64,000 nucleotides of DNA. It comes from Isoetes taiwanensis (taxonomy: Eukaryota > Streptophyta > Lycopodiopsida > Isoetales > Isoetaceae). A program made the translations under genes and the position numbers. Below the pieces are notes generated by a model. The model saw only the letters and a list, made by a program, of their open reading frames with translations, made no database searches and had not been told where the DNA came from. The stretch lies in contig JAJEKV010000015.1 of NCBI GenBank assembly GCA_021234155.1, positions 1,212,852 through 1,276,851 of the forward strand, given 5' to 3'. How positions within the stretch are numbered: the first letter of the stretch is position 1; every line of letters begins with the position of its first letter. Below are positions 1-10,721 of this stretch, one piece after another.

Positions 1-99
1 TTCAACCTATTCTGCAGTGTGGACGGGACGGGCAGATAGAGCGAACTACCCAACAGCCATGTTCCTATGCCAGCCCAGTCCATTCTTATGAACCCCGTC

Positions 100-310
100 T
101 GCAATGACTTCTGGAGGCCCAAGCCGTCAGTCCATACCCTGGAGTCTGAGCCTTGGGAGGATCCCCCATGTGATGATGATATTGTGATGTATTTATACAA
201 GTACGCTATGGTATAGTCATCCTTCGAGGTGACTCTGTTTACATTTGATGTCATGTGCTTATGTTTACTCACGCTTCTGCAGCTAGGACGGTCCCGAGGG
301 AAGACGGAAC
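100..310 (+). repeat. LTR-like fragment, copy A
   Basis: This stretch shares ordered short blocks with 27240-27440 (+): gccgtcagt, then a gagtc/gagcct block, then a ccttcgaggt block followed by a T-rich run. A third copy lies inverted at 3243-3443. No coding capacity is seen. The bases from 480 to 875 hold nothing recognisable. I infer a decayed LTR of a retrotransposon family, perhaps the family of the chromovirus pol next to it; LTR ends (TG...CA) were not identified. Confidence 0.35.
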
Positions 311-874
311 AAATGACCCATCCATTCTTCCTCATCGATCCATTGCCAAAGGATTGGTGTCAGGTGGATGGCCCCTATCAGTTTGGCTGTCAGGGGGATG
401 AACTCTGCCTTCCAATACGATGGGAGCGTCGTAGAAGAAGTAGGGGACGTCACAGTTACATAAAGTTGTCGTAACACCAAAGTCCCTTAGCAGTAGACAA
501 GAGATACCGCATGAACAAACTTAGATAGGAGCACACATACAAAATAACTGTTAAATAACAAGAGATGGCCCCAGACTGAGGGCTAGGATCTTCTGCAGTA
601 CGTCAATACGCGCTAGTGGCTTGCAGAATTACAGTACATCAGTACTTTTTAAATAATTTAAGTAGTGTGGTGAAGGGACCACCCCCTTAAGAAAAAAAGA
701 AATATGAATGAAGGAAATCCTATCAATACCTAAGGCTTGCATGTCGTCTCGACGTAAGAAATGGCCATATTCCCATTACAGCCGTAGATGGATGCGTCCT
801 ATCAAGAATGCCTATATGCCCAATTCCCCATCTAGGATGCATGTAACCCAATGCTTGAAATGATCACTATCAGA

Positions 875-1139
875 TCAACTCTCATATGATCCCTGCCGGA
901 CTGATAACACAATGCTTACCATTAGGGTTGGAGTTGATTGTATCCTGAATGGTTCAGCCATGGCATTCTCGCATAAAGCTTGGGTAAGTCTTGTCCAAAT
1001 CCGCTTTAAGAACCCAGGTTGCATCCTCTGTGGGTAAGTGCTTCCACTTAACCAAATACTGCAAGATTTGAGTTTTGCGGGTTTGCTTATATGCACGATC
1101 AAGGAGAGCTTCAGGCACAATCTCCAATTGATCTTTCAT
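875..1139 (-). pseudogene. Chromodomain end of gypsy integrase
   Basis: The minus-strand translation contains ALLDRAYKQTRKTQILQYLV followed by KWKHLPTEDATWV. This is the chromodomain pattern in which an aromatic/valine strand is followed by KW and an acidic turn ending in TW. It is the normal C-terminus of chromovirus integrases and is thought to bind modified histones. The frame has no start of its own and is only the tail of the pol polyprotein. Just upstream (1155-1231 on the plus strand) a 38-bp unit beginning cgtgtcaag is directly repeated, which has disrupted the linker between the integrase C-terminal domain and the chromodomain. Confidence 0.8.
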
Positions 1140-1383
1140 CTCCAGAAGTGTTGGCGTGTCAAGTATCTCTTCTGGATCAGGGTTATGCTTCGCGTGTCAA
1201 GTATCTCTTCTGGATCGGGGTTATGCTTCTTGAGAAGGCTTACATGGAAGACTTTATGGACCTTCAAATGCGCGGGTAGACTCAACCGGTAGGTCTGAGA
1301 ACCTATCCTTTATCTCTAAAGGTCCCGCCCATCTAGGTGCAAGCTTCTTGCAATTGCTAATTTTGAGTTTGGCTTGCTTCACC

Positions 1384-2200
1384 TTAATCTTTTACGGACT
1401 CACCAACTTGAAATTCCTGTGGTGTCCGATTCCGATCGACAAGGCTCTTCTGCCGAGCTCTGGCAGCTAGCAAATACCCTCGAACTTCTTCGCTTAGGGC
1501 CTGCATATTTGTAAGCAGTTGTTGAGAGACTTCCACCTTGGAAACCGGATTATGCCATGTGTCTGGAGTAAGGCATTGATAGTCATAATTGATCATAAAA
1601 GGAGACATCCTTGAAGACTCATGCCTAGTGCTGTTATATGCAAACTCCACCAAATGGATATATACTAGGATTTCTTGTTCCAGACGCAGTTACGTAGCTA
1701 TCTTCGATTATGCGATTGGTATGCTCTGTTTGGCCATCTGTCTGTGTGTGGTAAGCTGTGCTCATAGCAAGCTTAGTTTGAATAGTGCTAAAGAAATCCT
1801 TCCAAAATGCACTAACAAACTTAGGATCCCAGTTCGAAACAATGGTACGGGGCATTCCATGAAGGCAAAAGACCTCCTTTGTGAACAACAAGGCGGTATC
1901 TAATGCAGTATTTGTGGTCTGACATGGCAAAAAATGCGCCATTTTGGAAAGCTTGTCGACCACCACCATCAAGGCATCAAAGCCCCTTAAGGTGCGCGGA
2001 AGCCCCACGATGAAATCCATGGTAATAACTTTCCATTTGCATTAGGCACATCTAAGGGTTGCAATTTTCTTGGGATGCGTAACTGTTATGCCTTTGTTTG
2101 CGAACATACCTGACATTGCTTAATGTATTGGGCAATTTGTTTCTTCATCCCTGGCCAAAAGTAGCTGGAGTAGATTATGTCTCATAAATCCTGTATGCCC
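1384..2200 (-). pseudogene. Gypsy integrase (zinc-binding tail and catalytic core)
   Basis: From the 5' side, the minus strand near 2100-2170 reads FWPGMKKQIAQYIKQC then QVC, the end of the HHCC zinc-binding domain. The core follows at 2020-1634, starting MDFIVGLPRT with the first catalytic Asp. The second catalytic position, normally the first Asp of SDRDPKF, reads SNWDPKF here, so the Asp has become Asn. The third residue is visible as the Glu of TDGQTE. After a frame change at about 1640 comes VEFAYNSTRHESSRMSPF, the usual sequence after the core. The frame change and the lost Asp both mark a dead integrase. Confidence 0.85.
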
Positions 2201-2329
2201 CGATATAGGACTGTTATGTGTGTCGTAGATGAGCTTGCAAACTTCTGACGTCTCGGGAACACATAACTTATCCTTGTAATAAAGGAGATTACCTTCCTTT
2301 TTATAATGGCAGGAAGCCTCCCTCTCCTT

Positions 2330-2765
2330 ATCAGTTTTGGCTTCCTTGGAGAGACTTTGCCATACTTCCTAAATTCAGGATCTGTTGGAAGAGTCCGTTG
2401 TATTTGCTTACCAAACTCGCTGGAGAGAATGGAAATAGCATTACAATGTGTTCAGGTGACCAATGGATGCCTGGAAAGTGCTTCAGCAACCACATTACGC
2501 TTGCTCGGCTTGTAGACGAATTCAAAATCATATTCCTCCAGAAACTCCATCTATCGCCGCTGCCTAAGATTGAGGTGGGGTTGCGTAAAAAATGTATTGG
2601 AGACTTTGGTGATCTGTATCCAACTAGAATCGTCTTCCAAGTAAGTAATGCCTCCCACAAGGCACGCACTACGGCAAGTAATTCTTGGTCATGCGTGGAG
2701 TAATACTAATCTGCTTCGTTCATCTTCCTAGAATCATAGGCGATTACCTTACCTTCTTCCTGGTG
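2330..2765 (-). pseudogene. Gypsy RNase H fragment
   Basis: The minus strand from about 2765 reads EEGKVIAYDSRKMNEAD, a stop, then YYSTHDQELLAVVRALW, the conserved RNase H block of Ty3/gypsy pol with the catalytic Glu in HDQELLA. An in-frame stop splits the two halves and later sequence is frameshifted. The block is separated from its upstream RT/RNase H junction by an insertion at about 2766-2997. Confidence 0.8.
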
Positions 2766-2997
2766 GATGCACTTAGTAATAAAAGGGTATGGACATCTGC
2801 GTTCGAAGGGTGCCCAAAAACATCCCTAGTATACTGATCTTTGGAAGCTAATTTAACCCCTAAAATATATATTTTGCTCCAGATAATGGCAAAAAAAAAA
2901 ACCCCTAATGGTAAGTATATAAATACGAAATAGTAAAAAAGATCCCCCTTTATTGCATGCACATGTCCCGTATTGCAAAGAATACTGAATCTCCTGG
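2766..2997. other. Insertion within the gypsy RNase H region
   Basis: Pol similarity stops after GGVLMQED (near 2998) and resumes at HQEEGKVIAYDSRK (near 2765). The roughly 230 bases between are A/T-rich, include an 11-base A run at about 2888 and TATA-like strings, and encode nothing recognisable. A cttctt string occurs at both edges, but I could not define a convincing target duplication or terminal repeats. It is either a small inserted element or filler from a repaired break. Confidence 0.5.
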
Positions 2998-2999
2998 GA

Positions 3000-3240
3000 T
3001 CTTCTTGCATCAATACTCCACCTATAGCAATCTTACTGGCATCTGTGGTAACCCACTTATTCTTCTGAGGATCCAACAAGGTAAGAACTGGAGCGATTGT
3101 CAAGGCATCCTTTAATGACTGAAAGACGGCCTGGATCTTGTCTTTCCAGTGTGTCATCTAATCCCTAACCTTCTCATGTTTTGTAAGGTCCGTAAGAGGT
3201 GCGGCAAGCTTGGCAAAGTCCTTAACAGACTTGCAGTACA
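3000..3240 (-). pseudogene. Gypsy RT thumb / RNase H start
   Basis: The minus strand reads YCKSVKDFAKLAAPLTDLT near 3235-3180, then, after an in-frame stop, WKDKIQAVFQSLKDALTIAP and the RNase H start TTDASKIAIGGVLMQED. This is the RT thumb and connection of Ty3/gypsy pol. The palm with the YXDD box is not present on the upstream side. Confidence 0.85.
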
Positions 3241-3242
3241 AC

Positions 3243-3443
3243 ATATGCCATAAAACATGAGGGCTCCTACACAAGGCTCCGACTCATGGGGAGGTAGACT
3301 GACGGCTAGGCCACAAGATATAGCAGACCGAGTCATAACAATGGCGGGGCTGGCTCGAGACAATGGCTAGGTTTGACCACTCCACCCGCCCCTCCTGTGC
3401 ATACTTTGTAGATGGGCTAGATCGAGCTCTGGTACGACTCTAG
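3243..3443 (-). repeat. LTR-like fragment, copy B (inverted)
   Basis: The reverse complement matches 27113-27305 almost continuously. Shared blocks include caaagtatgcacaggagggg, then ggagtggtcaa, agccagccc, cgccattgtt, ctagccgtcagt, ccccatgagtc and gttttatggta. The match runs up to a ctagagtc/ctacagtc block whose last base is 3443. The next base begins CACTACC, the candidate end of a CACTA-like element. The other edge joins the RT thumb at about 3240. Confidence 0.65.
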
Positions 3444-4085
3444 CACTACCACCCCAAAACTTGGTCCACATGTTGTTTTTCAGTGTCTTTTTTGCTAAAA
3501 AACAACACAAAAAAACTACGTGTTGTTTTTTGTCCGGATTTGCTAGAAACAACGTGTAGTTTTTAGTCAAACTTTTATACGTGTAGTTTTTTTTGTGAAA
3601 AGTCTACGCGTAGAATTTTGTTAAAATTATCTACGCGTAGAAATTAACATGTGTTTCTACATGTTTTTAAAGTTAGCTGTAGTAGATATGTGGTTTTTAA
3701 TAAACTTAAAATGTCCACACATGTTGTTTTTAAAGTTAGCTGTAGTTTTCAAGTGTTTTTTCCTAAAAAGTAGATGTGGTTTTTAATAAACTTAAAATGT
3801 CCATGTGTTCGCAAAAAAACAACACTAAAAAACCACGTAGAGAATTTTGTCCGATTTTTCTAGAAACTACACGTAGTTTTCTAATTTTTGCTCTTAACTA
3901 TGTTGTTTCCAAGTGTTGAAGATGAATGTGGTTTCTCAAAACAACTGTTGTTTTTAGTATTGTTTTTCTGATGAGAAAAAATTTTGATATATAGTTTTAC
4001 ATAGAAATCACATGTAGTTTTATAAAAATAGATGTTTTCAGGTGTTGTTTTTCTAAACCAATAAATGACACTAAGATGTTTTAGG
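3444..4085 (+). mobile_element. Candidate CACTA-like transposon end with tandem subterminal motifs
   Basis: LTR similarity stops at 3443 and the sequence then starts CACTACCACCCCAAAAC. About 600 bases follow with many degenerate copies of a tgttgtttt/tgtggttttt/acgtgtagttttt motif, also as inverted aaaacaacac/aaaaccac copies. CACTA elements classically begin CACTA and carry short repeats in both orientations in their subterminal regions. The last three host bases are TAG, a possible 3-bp target duplication, but the opposite end was not found. The array resembles those at 12095-13330, 23590-24351 and 56290-56545. Confidence 0.45.
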
Positions 4086-4346
4086 CAATGATGTTTGCTT
4101 TTGGTTAAAGTATTTTGTTAAAATGCAAATTATAGCATGCCTTATAGCTTCTTTTACATTCTTGTTTTACAACCTTTAAACGAGGGAATACTTTATGATA
4201 TACTCCAGATCTACTGCTAAAACACAATTGCTTGAAACTTTCAACGGTGAAAAACAAATAATGATATTCAGAATGTATTGTTACAACAGAGTGAAAGGCT
4301 AAGAAGAAGAAAGAAGTTGTGGGTAAGGTGTCCAGTAATAGCCATA

Positions 4347-4945
4347 AGAATACAACCTTTCAGAAACTTTCAAGCAACTCTGCTGCTAAATATTCTTCCA
4401 TATCAGGGGCACTCCATGCTCCATGATCCTGACTGGCTTCTACAACTAAAACCAAATGAACGAAAATGAAATGATAAAGCAACAAAAGTAACAAAAAGAA
4501 AAGAATAAAATGTGCAGCCTTTGGCAGTGCTGCTGCTATAGTAGCCACAATCTGCATCAGCACTACAGTTGGCCATAGAACCCAGCAAGGGCGTAGTTAT
4601 ATCCATAGCAATTTTAGTCTTGCCTGTGCAAATTAACCCTGCACAAATCTAAAACTTCAGGCAATTAAAACTTTACCAGGCTCTTGCAAGAGCTCGGTAG
4701 GCATAACAAGGATTATACAGAGCAGGATTACAGAACCTCCTTTTCTGAAATGGTACGAGCTGTGAATCCGGTTATATGCTACCCGAATGGAAAGCCTGGA
4801 GTGCCCCTGATATGGAAAAGCAGAGTATGATCCATGCTCCATGATTCCGAATGGAAAGCGGATGTACTTCAAGCAGATAAGAATACAACCTTTCAGAACT
4901 GTACCTTTTGCGAAATGGTACGAGCTGTAAATCCGGCATTCCCTG
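4347..4945. repeat. Short inverted and direct repeats
   Basis: A block around 4376-4416 (ctctgctg, then ccatatcaggggcactcca) recurs inverted at about 4792-4830. The string gaatacaacctttcagaa occurs at 4347 and 4881, and ggtacgagctgt.aatccgg at about 4752 and 4917. No ORF here is convincing. It is probably a decayed foldback or MITE. Confidence 0.4.
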
Positions 4946-4985
4946 TTACTCTGTCCATTTAGCTGTAAATCCGGGCTCTCCATGA

Positions 4986-7900
4986 CCGCCTTTGCTCTGT
5001 TCTAGAAAAAACTAGGCCATATATCTTGGCCATTAAATTAGGGCCAATAAGATCATAAGACTTGGATCACAATCTCGGCCTCTCATCTCAGTCGCTGGAT
5101 GCGATACACATGACAAAGCTCCACAGTTTTTTCACTCTAAACCGAGCGTTGTATCAAGCACATTCGGATTCTTCTTCGATTGGTTCACTTTGTCAAACTC
5201 CTGGTCCGCGTGCTATAAGCATTCCTCGAGAACGTTGGCGACAATTTCTAATTATAGTTTCCCTGGAAAACCCAAAAGGGTAGTATTTTTCATCGTAATG
5301 AGAAGTTGCTGCCAGTCTTCTCACATTTTGCCTAGCTCTATTATTGGCTTCCATCTCTTGGGTAGTTAGATATTGTGCCTATGATTGGTTACCCCACTGA
5401 GCTCTAAAATTTATAAACCCAACATATACCGCCGCTATGATGAATGAGCCTATCTATCGGCTAGTTCGGTATACGTATATCTCAAGTCCTAGCATATCGT
5501 GCCTAGGTAATGGATTGACTTCCATGTGATATGTAGAATAAAGTGATGTAAAATATATTCATGATGTGATGATGAATCGAATGACGTCCTTCAATAAAAA
5601 AAAAGTCCTTCTCACAAGAATGTTGATTTATATAGTATGAATGTTTGAATGTTACAATTGCAAATATAAGTTTGAGCTCATACAGACTAGGAGAGTAGAG
5701 AATCACAATGAGTTTTGTATATTATTTCCATTGTTCGAAACAATAAAGAATACCATGTTTGAATATCTAAACGAGTAAGGGTGATATAGCTAATTCTACC
5801 CCAATAAACATGTCTTGATAAAAGGAATTTCTTTGTCAGATCTTACATGGTTCATCTATCAATTATCATATGCTCTTTCCAAAAGATAAGATAAGATGAA
5901 TTTTTACGTCCACGGGAACCCAACGGTTATGGGACGACACATGCAAGGGCGAAGTCTTTTGTTTACCTGCTTTTTAGCTTAAATGTGCCTACTTTAATTT
6001 CCAATGCATAGCTCTTCTTCGGCAACAAGTAAACATTATCATGCCATTTTCAATTAAAGTGAGCTTCCAAGTGTTTTCTGGCGAGCATGTTTAAGTTAAT
6101 GCATGGAAGCCACCTAAAACTGTTGTTGATGCTTCAAAGAACTTTTGGAATGGTGTTTCTATTCCCCTACATCTATTAATATTATAGACTACTTTCTAAG
6201 TCGTAAGCTTTCTATCTTAAAAGTGACCCAAAGACATGTAACATCGACCAATATAGGGCAATGCTGGCATGGTGTATGTGTCTGGTAGATCAATTGGCTT
6301 TTAATAGGTTTTAAGTTAAAGTTCTTATTTTTTCCTAGGGGATTTACATATCTTAGATGTACGATCCATCATACATGCAATTGTCACCCTATTTTTGGTA
6401 AATTACATATGGCAAGGGTCAATTTGGTCTCTAAAAATCCTAATATCTAGGTTGTTTTTAGCTACCCTATGCAGCAGATGCCATAACCCTTCTATAGATA
6501 AGTGCATCCACTGGGCCCTTGGGCGGATAATACGTCGTCCAAAACATGTTGTTTTGTGAATAAAAATATAGAGGAATAGAATAGAATAGAATAGAATAGT
6601 AAAAGAGTGCAAAAATACAAATATGTTCCCAATAGGTCTCTATTTGCTTGCTCAAGAGATGAAATTGAAAGCTTTGATTGCAACATGCAGTATCTGCGCA
6701 TCGAAATCAAAGGACTCAAAAATAAAATTTCTCCTCTTTCAAATGGATGAAAATAGCTTATACCAGGTTGGCGTGGAGCAACATGACAATGCGAAGATAA
6801 ATGCTGGGCTTGATTGGATTTGAAGGTTGACAAATGCTCTAAGTTCTTTTTCAGGGCTGCCAGAGGCTAAGAAAACTGAAAGTACAATTTATTAGGAGCA
6901 AAAGCCTGGACTTCACAAATTGTATGTGAATATCACATTAAGGAGTTCCAGCTTCACATCTCATTCCATTATTCAAACAAAAATAAAGTATAGAATAAGA
7001 ATTTGATCTTAAAAGCTTCCCAGATTAGATATAAGGCTTCAATGGTTGTAATCCTAAATGTATGTCAATGCCACTGGATATTGGATGCACTACCATAGGG
7101 ATATGTCGCAATATAGAGGAACCTATAACATAATGCAAAAAAGTAAACACAAGCATCAGGGATGATATAGAAAAGCGACCTGACAGTCTCTCAAGAATCA
7201 AGTAACCAAATGCATCATGACAGAGAATAGGTATAATGCATGTTCACAATCTCTCAAACCCAAGAGAATCATTGTTACAAACAATCTCTATATGGAAAAC
7301 TTCCAGAAACTTGCATTATATTATTCTATTCTACAATTATACTCAAGTTTGTAGTATTCATGTAGTGGAATATGTAGTTGGAGGGGGTTATATAATACAC
7401 GACAGATCTCCTACATGCATGTGAGCAACTCTAGAGACTAAAGCATACCTAGATGTAGTATATGTCTTGCATCTTTCGTGACATTTATATAAATAGGAAA
7501 AGTTACCAAAAGAAAAATGGACCACTGCAAAACAAATGACTCCAGAATTGCTCATATTCTTATTTGCTTTATATATGTATGTAGCATGGTGCCTATACAA
7601 GTTCTCCATGTAAATTTCTCCTATATGATGGATCTATCTTGAGGCACTTAGATATTACATTCCTAATAATTTCCTTGAGAGATCTCAAGAGTAAATCCTA
7701 GAGAAGAGCATGGAGGCCCAAGAGGGCATTTCAGCAAAGCAAACCAGGAAATGAGGACTAAGGGTTTGCATCCCTTCACCTTACAAAGAAAGATAGGAAG
7801 GAAGAAATGAAATATATTTGAACGTCCGCGAAGTATAGAAAAGGAGCATATCAGTGTAATATCTTCCATTGTCAGTACTAGTTAGCTATTCTAATTTAAT

Positions 7901-8290
7901 TATGTATTTCTTACAATGCCTTTTCTACAAAATAGAGCTCTCTAAGACTTTTATGTTACAAATGTAAATATGGCATTCAATTCATTAAAGCAAACCTGCA
8001 ATACAGAGACAACAATGTCCTTCAAATGCACCAATTAGCTTAATTTTAGCAAATGGACTCATATTATATTATATAGAATATAAAATTTTGATTTCTACTA
8101 GCCCAGCAGCTTGCTTATGTTAACACTTTGTTAATTAGATTATTGTCCTTTAGTTTCAACCCAAAACGATTAGAATTTTGAAGCACATTACACGATAATA
8201 AGAGAAAATCATAAACTACATTATATGATTAAATAAAATTTTGCTAGGAGAGGAAAAAAAAACATGATTCACTGTCCAATCAGATATATA
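4986..8290. other. Gene-free stretch
   Basis: No reading frame with a recognisable product is seen on either strand. The only structure is a microsatellite of gaata units at about 6573-6600. The distal part (7000-8290) lies downstream of the minus-strand LLG gene and could hold its unlocated last exon or 3' UTR; I searched by eye for a short exon encoding an omega site plus hydrophobic tail and did not find a convincing one. Confidence 0.5.
6573..6600. repeat. (GAATA)n microsatellite
   Basis: Five or so consecutive gaata/agaat units are visible in the plus strand. A shorter attct run occurs near 40315. Confidence 0.9.
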
Positions 8291-8317
8291 AGATAGTGAT
8301 TTAGCAGATAAGCATGC

Positions 8318-8933
8318 CTGAGGTGCATCTTCCTACAAAAACCCCATTTGGATAACCTCCTGCATAGTTAAGGAAGGCAATAAAATTAACAGGGCAATTT
8401 GAAGAGAAATCATTCACTTGCTTTTTGTACTGGCATGCCAGATTCCTGAAAGCTGGGCAGCAACTGTCCACATTATAGTCTGGACCCTTGCATGCCTCTG
8501 TCACTGCACTATAATCTACTTTAGAAAAATCTGTCGGGCAGCCTGTAAGCACAAAATGCAAAACCAAGCATTTAAATACCGAAAGTACTCTGTTAGAATT
8601 TAAGCCCTATATGACAAAACACCAAGCAGAAAAATATTGTGTATCTGCGAGAATATAGAAACATGTTCTTGAATACTAAGACAGAGAGATCAGAAGATCT
8701 TCTGAAGCTTTTGGAGATATGTTACTGTCTATGTAGACAGCAAAAATAAAAAACATATTGTGATACAGAACAGAATTAAAGTTGGAGAAGAAAATAAGTA
8801 CAAGGTTAGAAATGCTACCCGACATTTGTCGCTGCAACATATGGCGACTATGAGCTGTATAATCGTCGGAGGCCGCAACTGCCATAGCCGATACGAGCAC
8901 AAAAATCCATGCAATGAAGTGTGAAGGCGCCAT
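8318..8933 (-). CDS. LORELEI/LLG-type GPI-anchored protein, 3' exon(s) missing
   Basis: Two exons are clear. Exon 1 (8933-8819) starts with ATG and encodes MAPSHFIAWIFVLVSAMAVA, a typical secretory signal peptide. The donor is G|GTAGCA at 8818 and the acceptor cttacag at 8543, so exon 2 starts at 8542 in matching phase (codon GGC). Exon 2 encodes GCPTDFSKVDYSAVTEACKG, a CC pair, ACQYKKQVNDFSSNC and GGYPNGVFVGRC. This spacing of Cys residues with a late Y-P-x-G-x-F block is the LORELEI-like GPI-AP signature. In flowering plants these proteins are co-receptors and chaperones of FERONIA-type receptor kinases and bind RALF peptides at the plasma membrane. The exon seems to end at CAG|GCATGC (8318), a GC donor, because the frame stops shortly after. 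The C-terminal tail with the GPI signal was not found, so the gene is partial as read. Confidence 0.75.
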
Positions 8934-9098
8934 AGTACCCAATTTACAATCCAAGCCTATTTACATGACAAAATGGCGGGGTTTTGCAACGGATCTAACC
9001 GTTGAAACCTCGTTTTTTATGGCACTGATTTTGCCTGTGCCCTCTATGATACAAGGTCCGCATCTCTGCACTCTGATATTCTAAATAAGAATAATGGC

Positions 9099-9108
9099 AA
9101 TTTATAAC
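9099..9108 (-). promoter_or_regulatory. Candidate TATA box of the LLG gene
   Basis: The minus strand reads gttataaatt about 165 bases upstream of the LLG start codon. The position is reasonable for a short 5' UTR, but it is a sequence match only. Confidence 0.3.
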
Positions 9109-9109
9109 T

Positions 9110-9687
9110 AGCGAAAATGTAGGGTTGGGTGAAGGTTAGGGTAAGGTTTGCATTTCAGTGCCATGTGATGGGGATGTATATGTAATTCTAGTCCGGATTT
9201 CACGCGTCCCTCGATCCGTCAATTCATTTGGATACCTAATGTTGTCCTTAACATCTTCCCCGAAGGCAATTTTCCCAAAATCAATCGGACTTGAAAGTTA
9301 TGGTGCTTTAAAGGAAGGGGGGTCAAGCGTCCACCGTCGCGAGGCCCCTAACCACACTGCGTGGTACCCGAGGCCTTCTTTAGCGGGGGTTATTGCATGC
9401 TAACGCGCGTCAGGTGCTAGTACGCGCACTTGAGTGAATCTGCACGCCATACCGTCTCTCACCACATCCCATTAATATCAGCGGGCCTAGGTGCCGTATA
9501 CGAGGCCTACGTCGCCAGCTACCGATACGTATGGCACCGGCTATCGAGGTACCGCCAACGGTTACTGTTGCCTTTTTGGCCCTCTTCCGCCAAAATTATT
9601 CAAGCTGATTTTCGACACTCCAACCCCAAATCTTTCACCAAATTGGCCCGAACATTCTCTGCCTCGTCCGGAAGAAAGTTAATTTGG
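9110..9687. other. No recognised gene; GC-rich stretch
   Basis: Between the LLG gene and the small gene at 9.9 kb the sequence becomes GC-richer (about 9300-9560) and rich in CpG-containing palindromic tetramers. Short ORFs are present but resemble nothing. It may hold the divergent promoters of the two neighbouring genes; a ggctttaaaagcc palindrome lies at about 9688. Confidence 0.4.
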
Positions 9688-9878
9688 CTTTAAAAGCCGA
9701 ATTTTTCGAAATCCTGAACCATCATTACATGAGAGATCGAGCAGGCGGTATTCCATTCCGCTCAAGCATCCCGGGAGTCCCAAGCGTCGGAGGTAAGCTC
9801 TAAGCGTCTGATATGTTTTTGGTCTCGAGTCTTCCATTGATCTTGCATTTTTTCATTGTGGTACAGAGTTCAGCCGCC

Positions 9879-10220
9879 ATGGATCACGCTAGGAGAACCA
9901 GTTATCCCGGGTCTGGCTCCAGGTGGGACGTGGTAAGGGGTGGCGGGTCTGATCCCACCAAGAGGGCTCGCCCTCTTCCGAGTGCTCCACCCTCCCCTGC
10001 TAGCTCTTCGACCTCAACGACTCCTAATTCTTTCAGGGTTAGGAACTGTTTGGTAACCTCGGCCGAGATTACAACGGCCGTGGGTTCATCTGTAAGTGTC
10101 GAGGTTTCGCCCGAAATCGTCTCCCAAGTTGAGCGGGCTAGTTCCGAAAATGATCTCATCCACTGCCAGATCGTGATCACAGAAGGAGACCATGTGCTCT
10201 TCCAGAGCCCCGTAGGTTAA
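9879..10220 (+). CDS. Small unknown protein (113 aa) with a 5' leader intron
   Basis: The ATG at 9879 has the context gccgccATGG, close to the ideal initiation context. Upstream, a 74-base intron (9793-9866) has a consensus gtaagc donor and a tacag acceptor and would lie in the 5' leader. The product starts MDHARRTSYPGSGSRWDVV, has a basic and Pro/Ser-rich stretch (KRARPLPSAPPSPASSSTST, residues about 29-48), then a mixed hydrophobic C-terminal half (residues about 55-113) without obvious transmembrane helices. A T-rich 3' region with tttgtata strings follows, like a plant 3' UTR. I do not recognise the family. It could be a real small gene or the first exon of something longer. Confidence 0.4.
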   Translation: MDHARRTSYPGSGSRWDVVRGGGSDPTKRARPLPSAPPSPASSSTSTTPNSFRVRNCLVTSAEITTAVGSSVSVEVSPEIVSQVERASSENDLIHCQIVITEGDHVLFQSPVG

Positions 10221-10384
10221 TAAGCTGCAGTCCCCTTTGTACAGAAAGGCCACTCTGGACGATCCCCCTCTCCTCTTTCTTCTTGGTTTATGTTGTGAAA
10301 CGGTCCTTCGGGCTTATTTTGTGCAGCCTCGGGGCTCAATTTTGTATGATCATCATTTTGTATAATGGAATGATCTTCTTATTA

Positions 10385-10605
10385 CTGGCACTGTTGCTTC
10401 TGTTTATTGCTTAAGTTATTTGTGTTCATTGCTTAAGTTATTTATTTATGATAATGATCGTGTCGGGTCCATGCCCCATACTGGTAATGGATTGGGAAAT
10501 CAGTTGCAAACAGTAGAATTTTGTACAATAAGTTCACTATTTTGTTCATAAATTGTGTACAATAAGTTCACTATTTTGTTCATAAATATTGTACAATAAG
10601 TTGTC
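10385..10605 (+). repeat. Short tandem repeats
   Basis: Two direct repeats occur in a row: attgcttaagttattt at about 10408 and 10428, and a 33-base unit containing gtacaataagttcactattt followed by tgttcataaat, twice at about 10530-10588, with a third partial copy. No coding content is seen. Confidence 0.7.
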
Positions 10606-10721
10606 GAAAGACTTAATTGTCTTGGGTTTCATCCGAGTCTTCGGATACCTGTGCACATTGTCTGTTAATAGCATTTCCAAATAAAAGGTAAACTTCAAAT
10701 TAAGAGTGCAAGGTGACCAAA

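Larger units (their letters stand above)
875..3240 (-). mobile_element. Ty3/gypsy chromovirus pol remnant
   Basis: Read on the minus strand, the pol domains occur in the Ty3/gypsy order: RT thumb, RNase H, integrase zinc-binding region, integrase core, C-terminal region and chromodomain. Each part sits in a different frame with stops between, so the copy is dead. Everything 5' of the RT thumb is missing, because at about 3240 the sequence switches to an LTR-like scrap in the same orientation. The chromodomain at the end of integrase places it among chromoviruses, the plant Ty3/gypsy lineage that targets heterochromatin. The gag, protease and RT palm would have lain beyond 3240 and are absent. 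Confidence 0.85.

Noticed and set aside
9902-10180. Minus-strand ORF opposite the small gene at 9.9 kb
   Set aside because: The plus strand has the intron, ATG context and 3' T-rich region; the minus frame has no start context or family.
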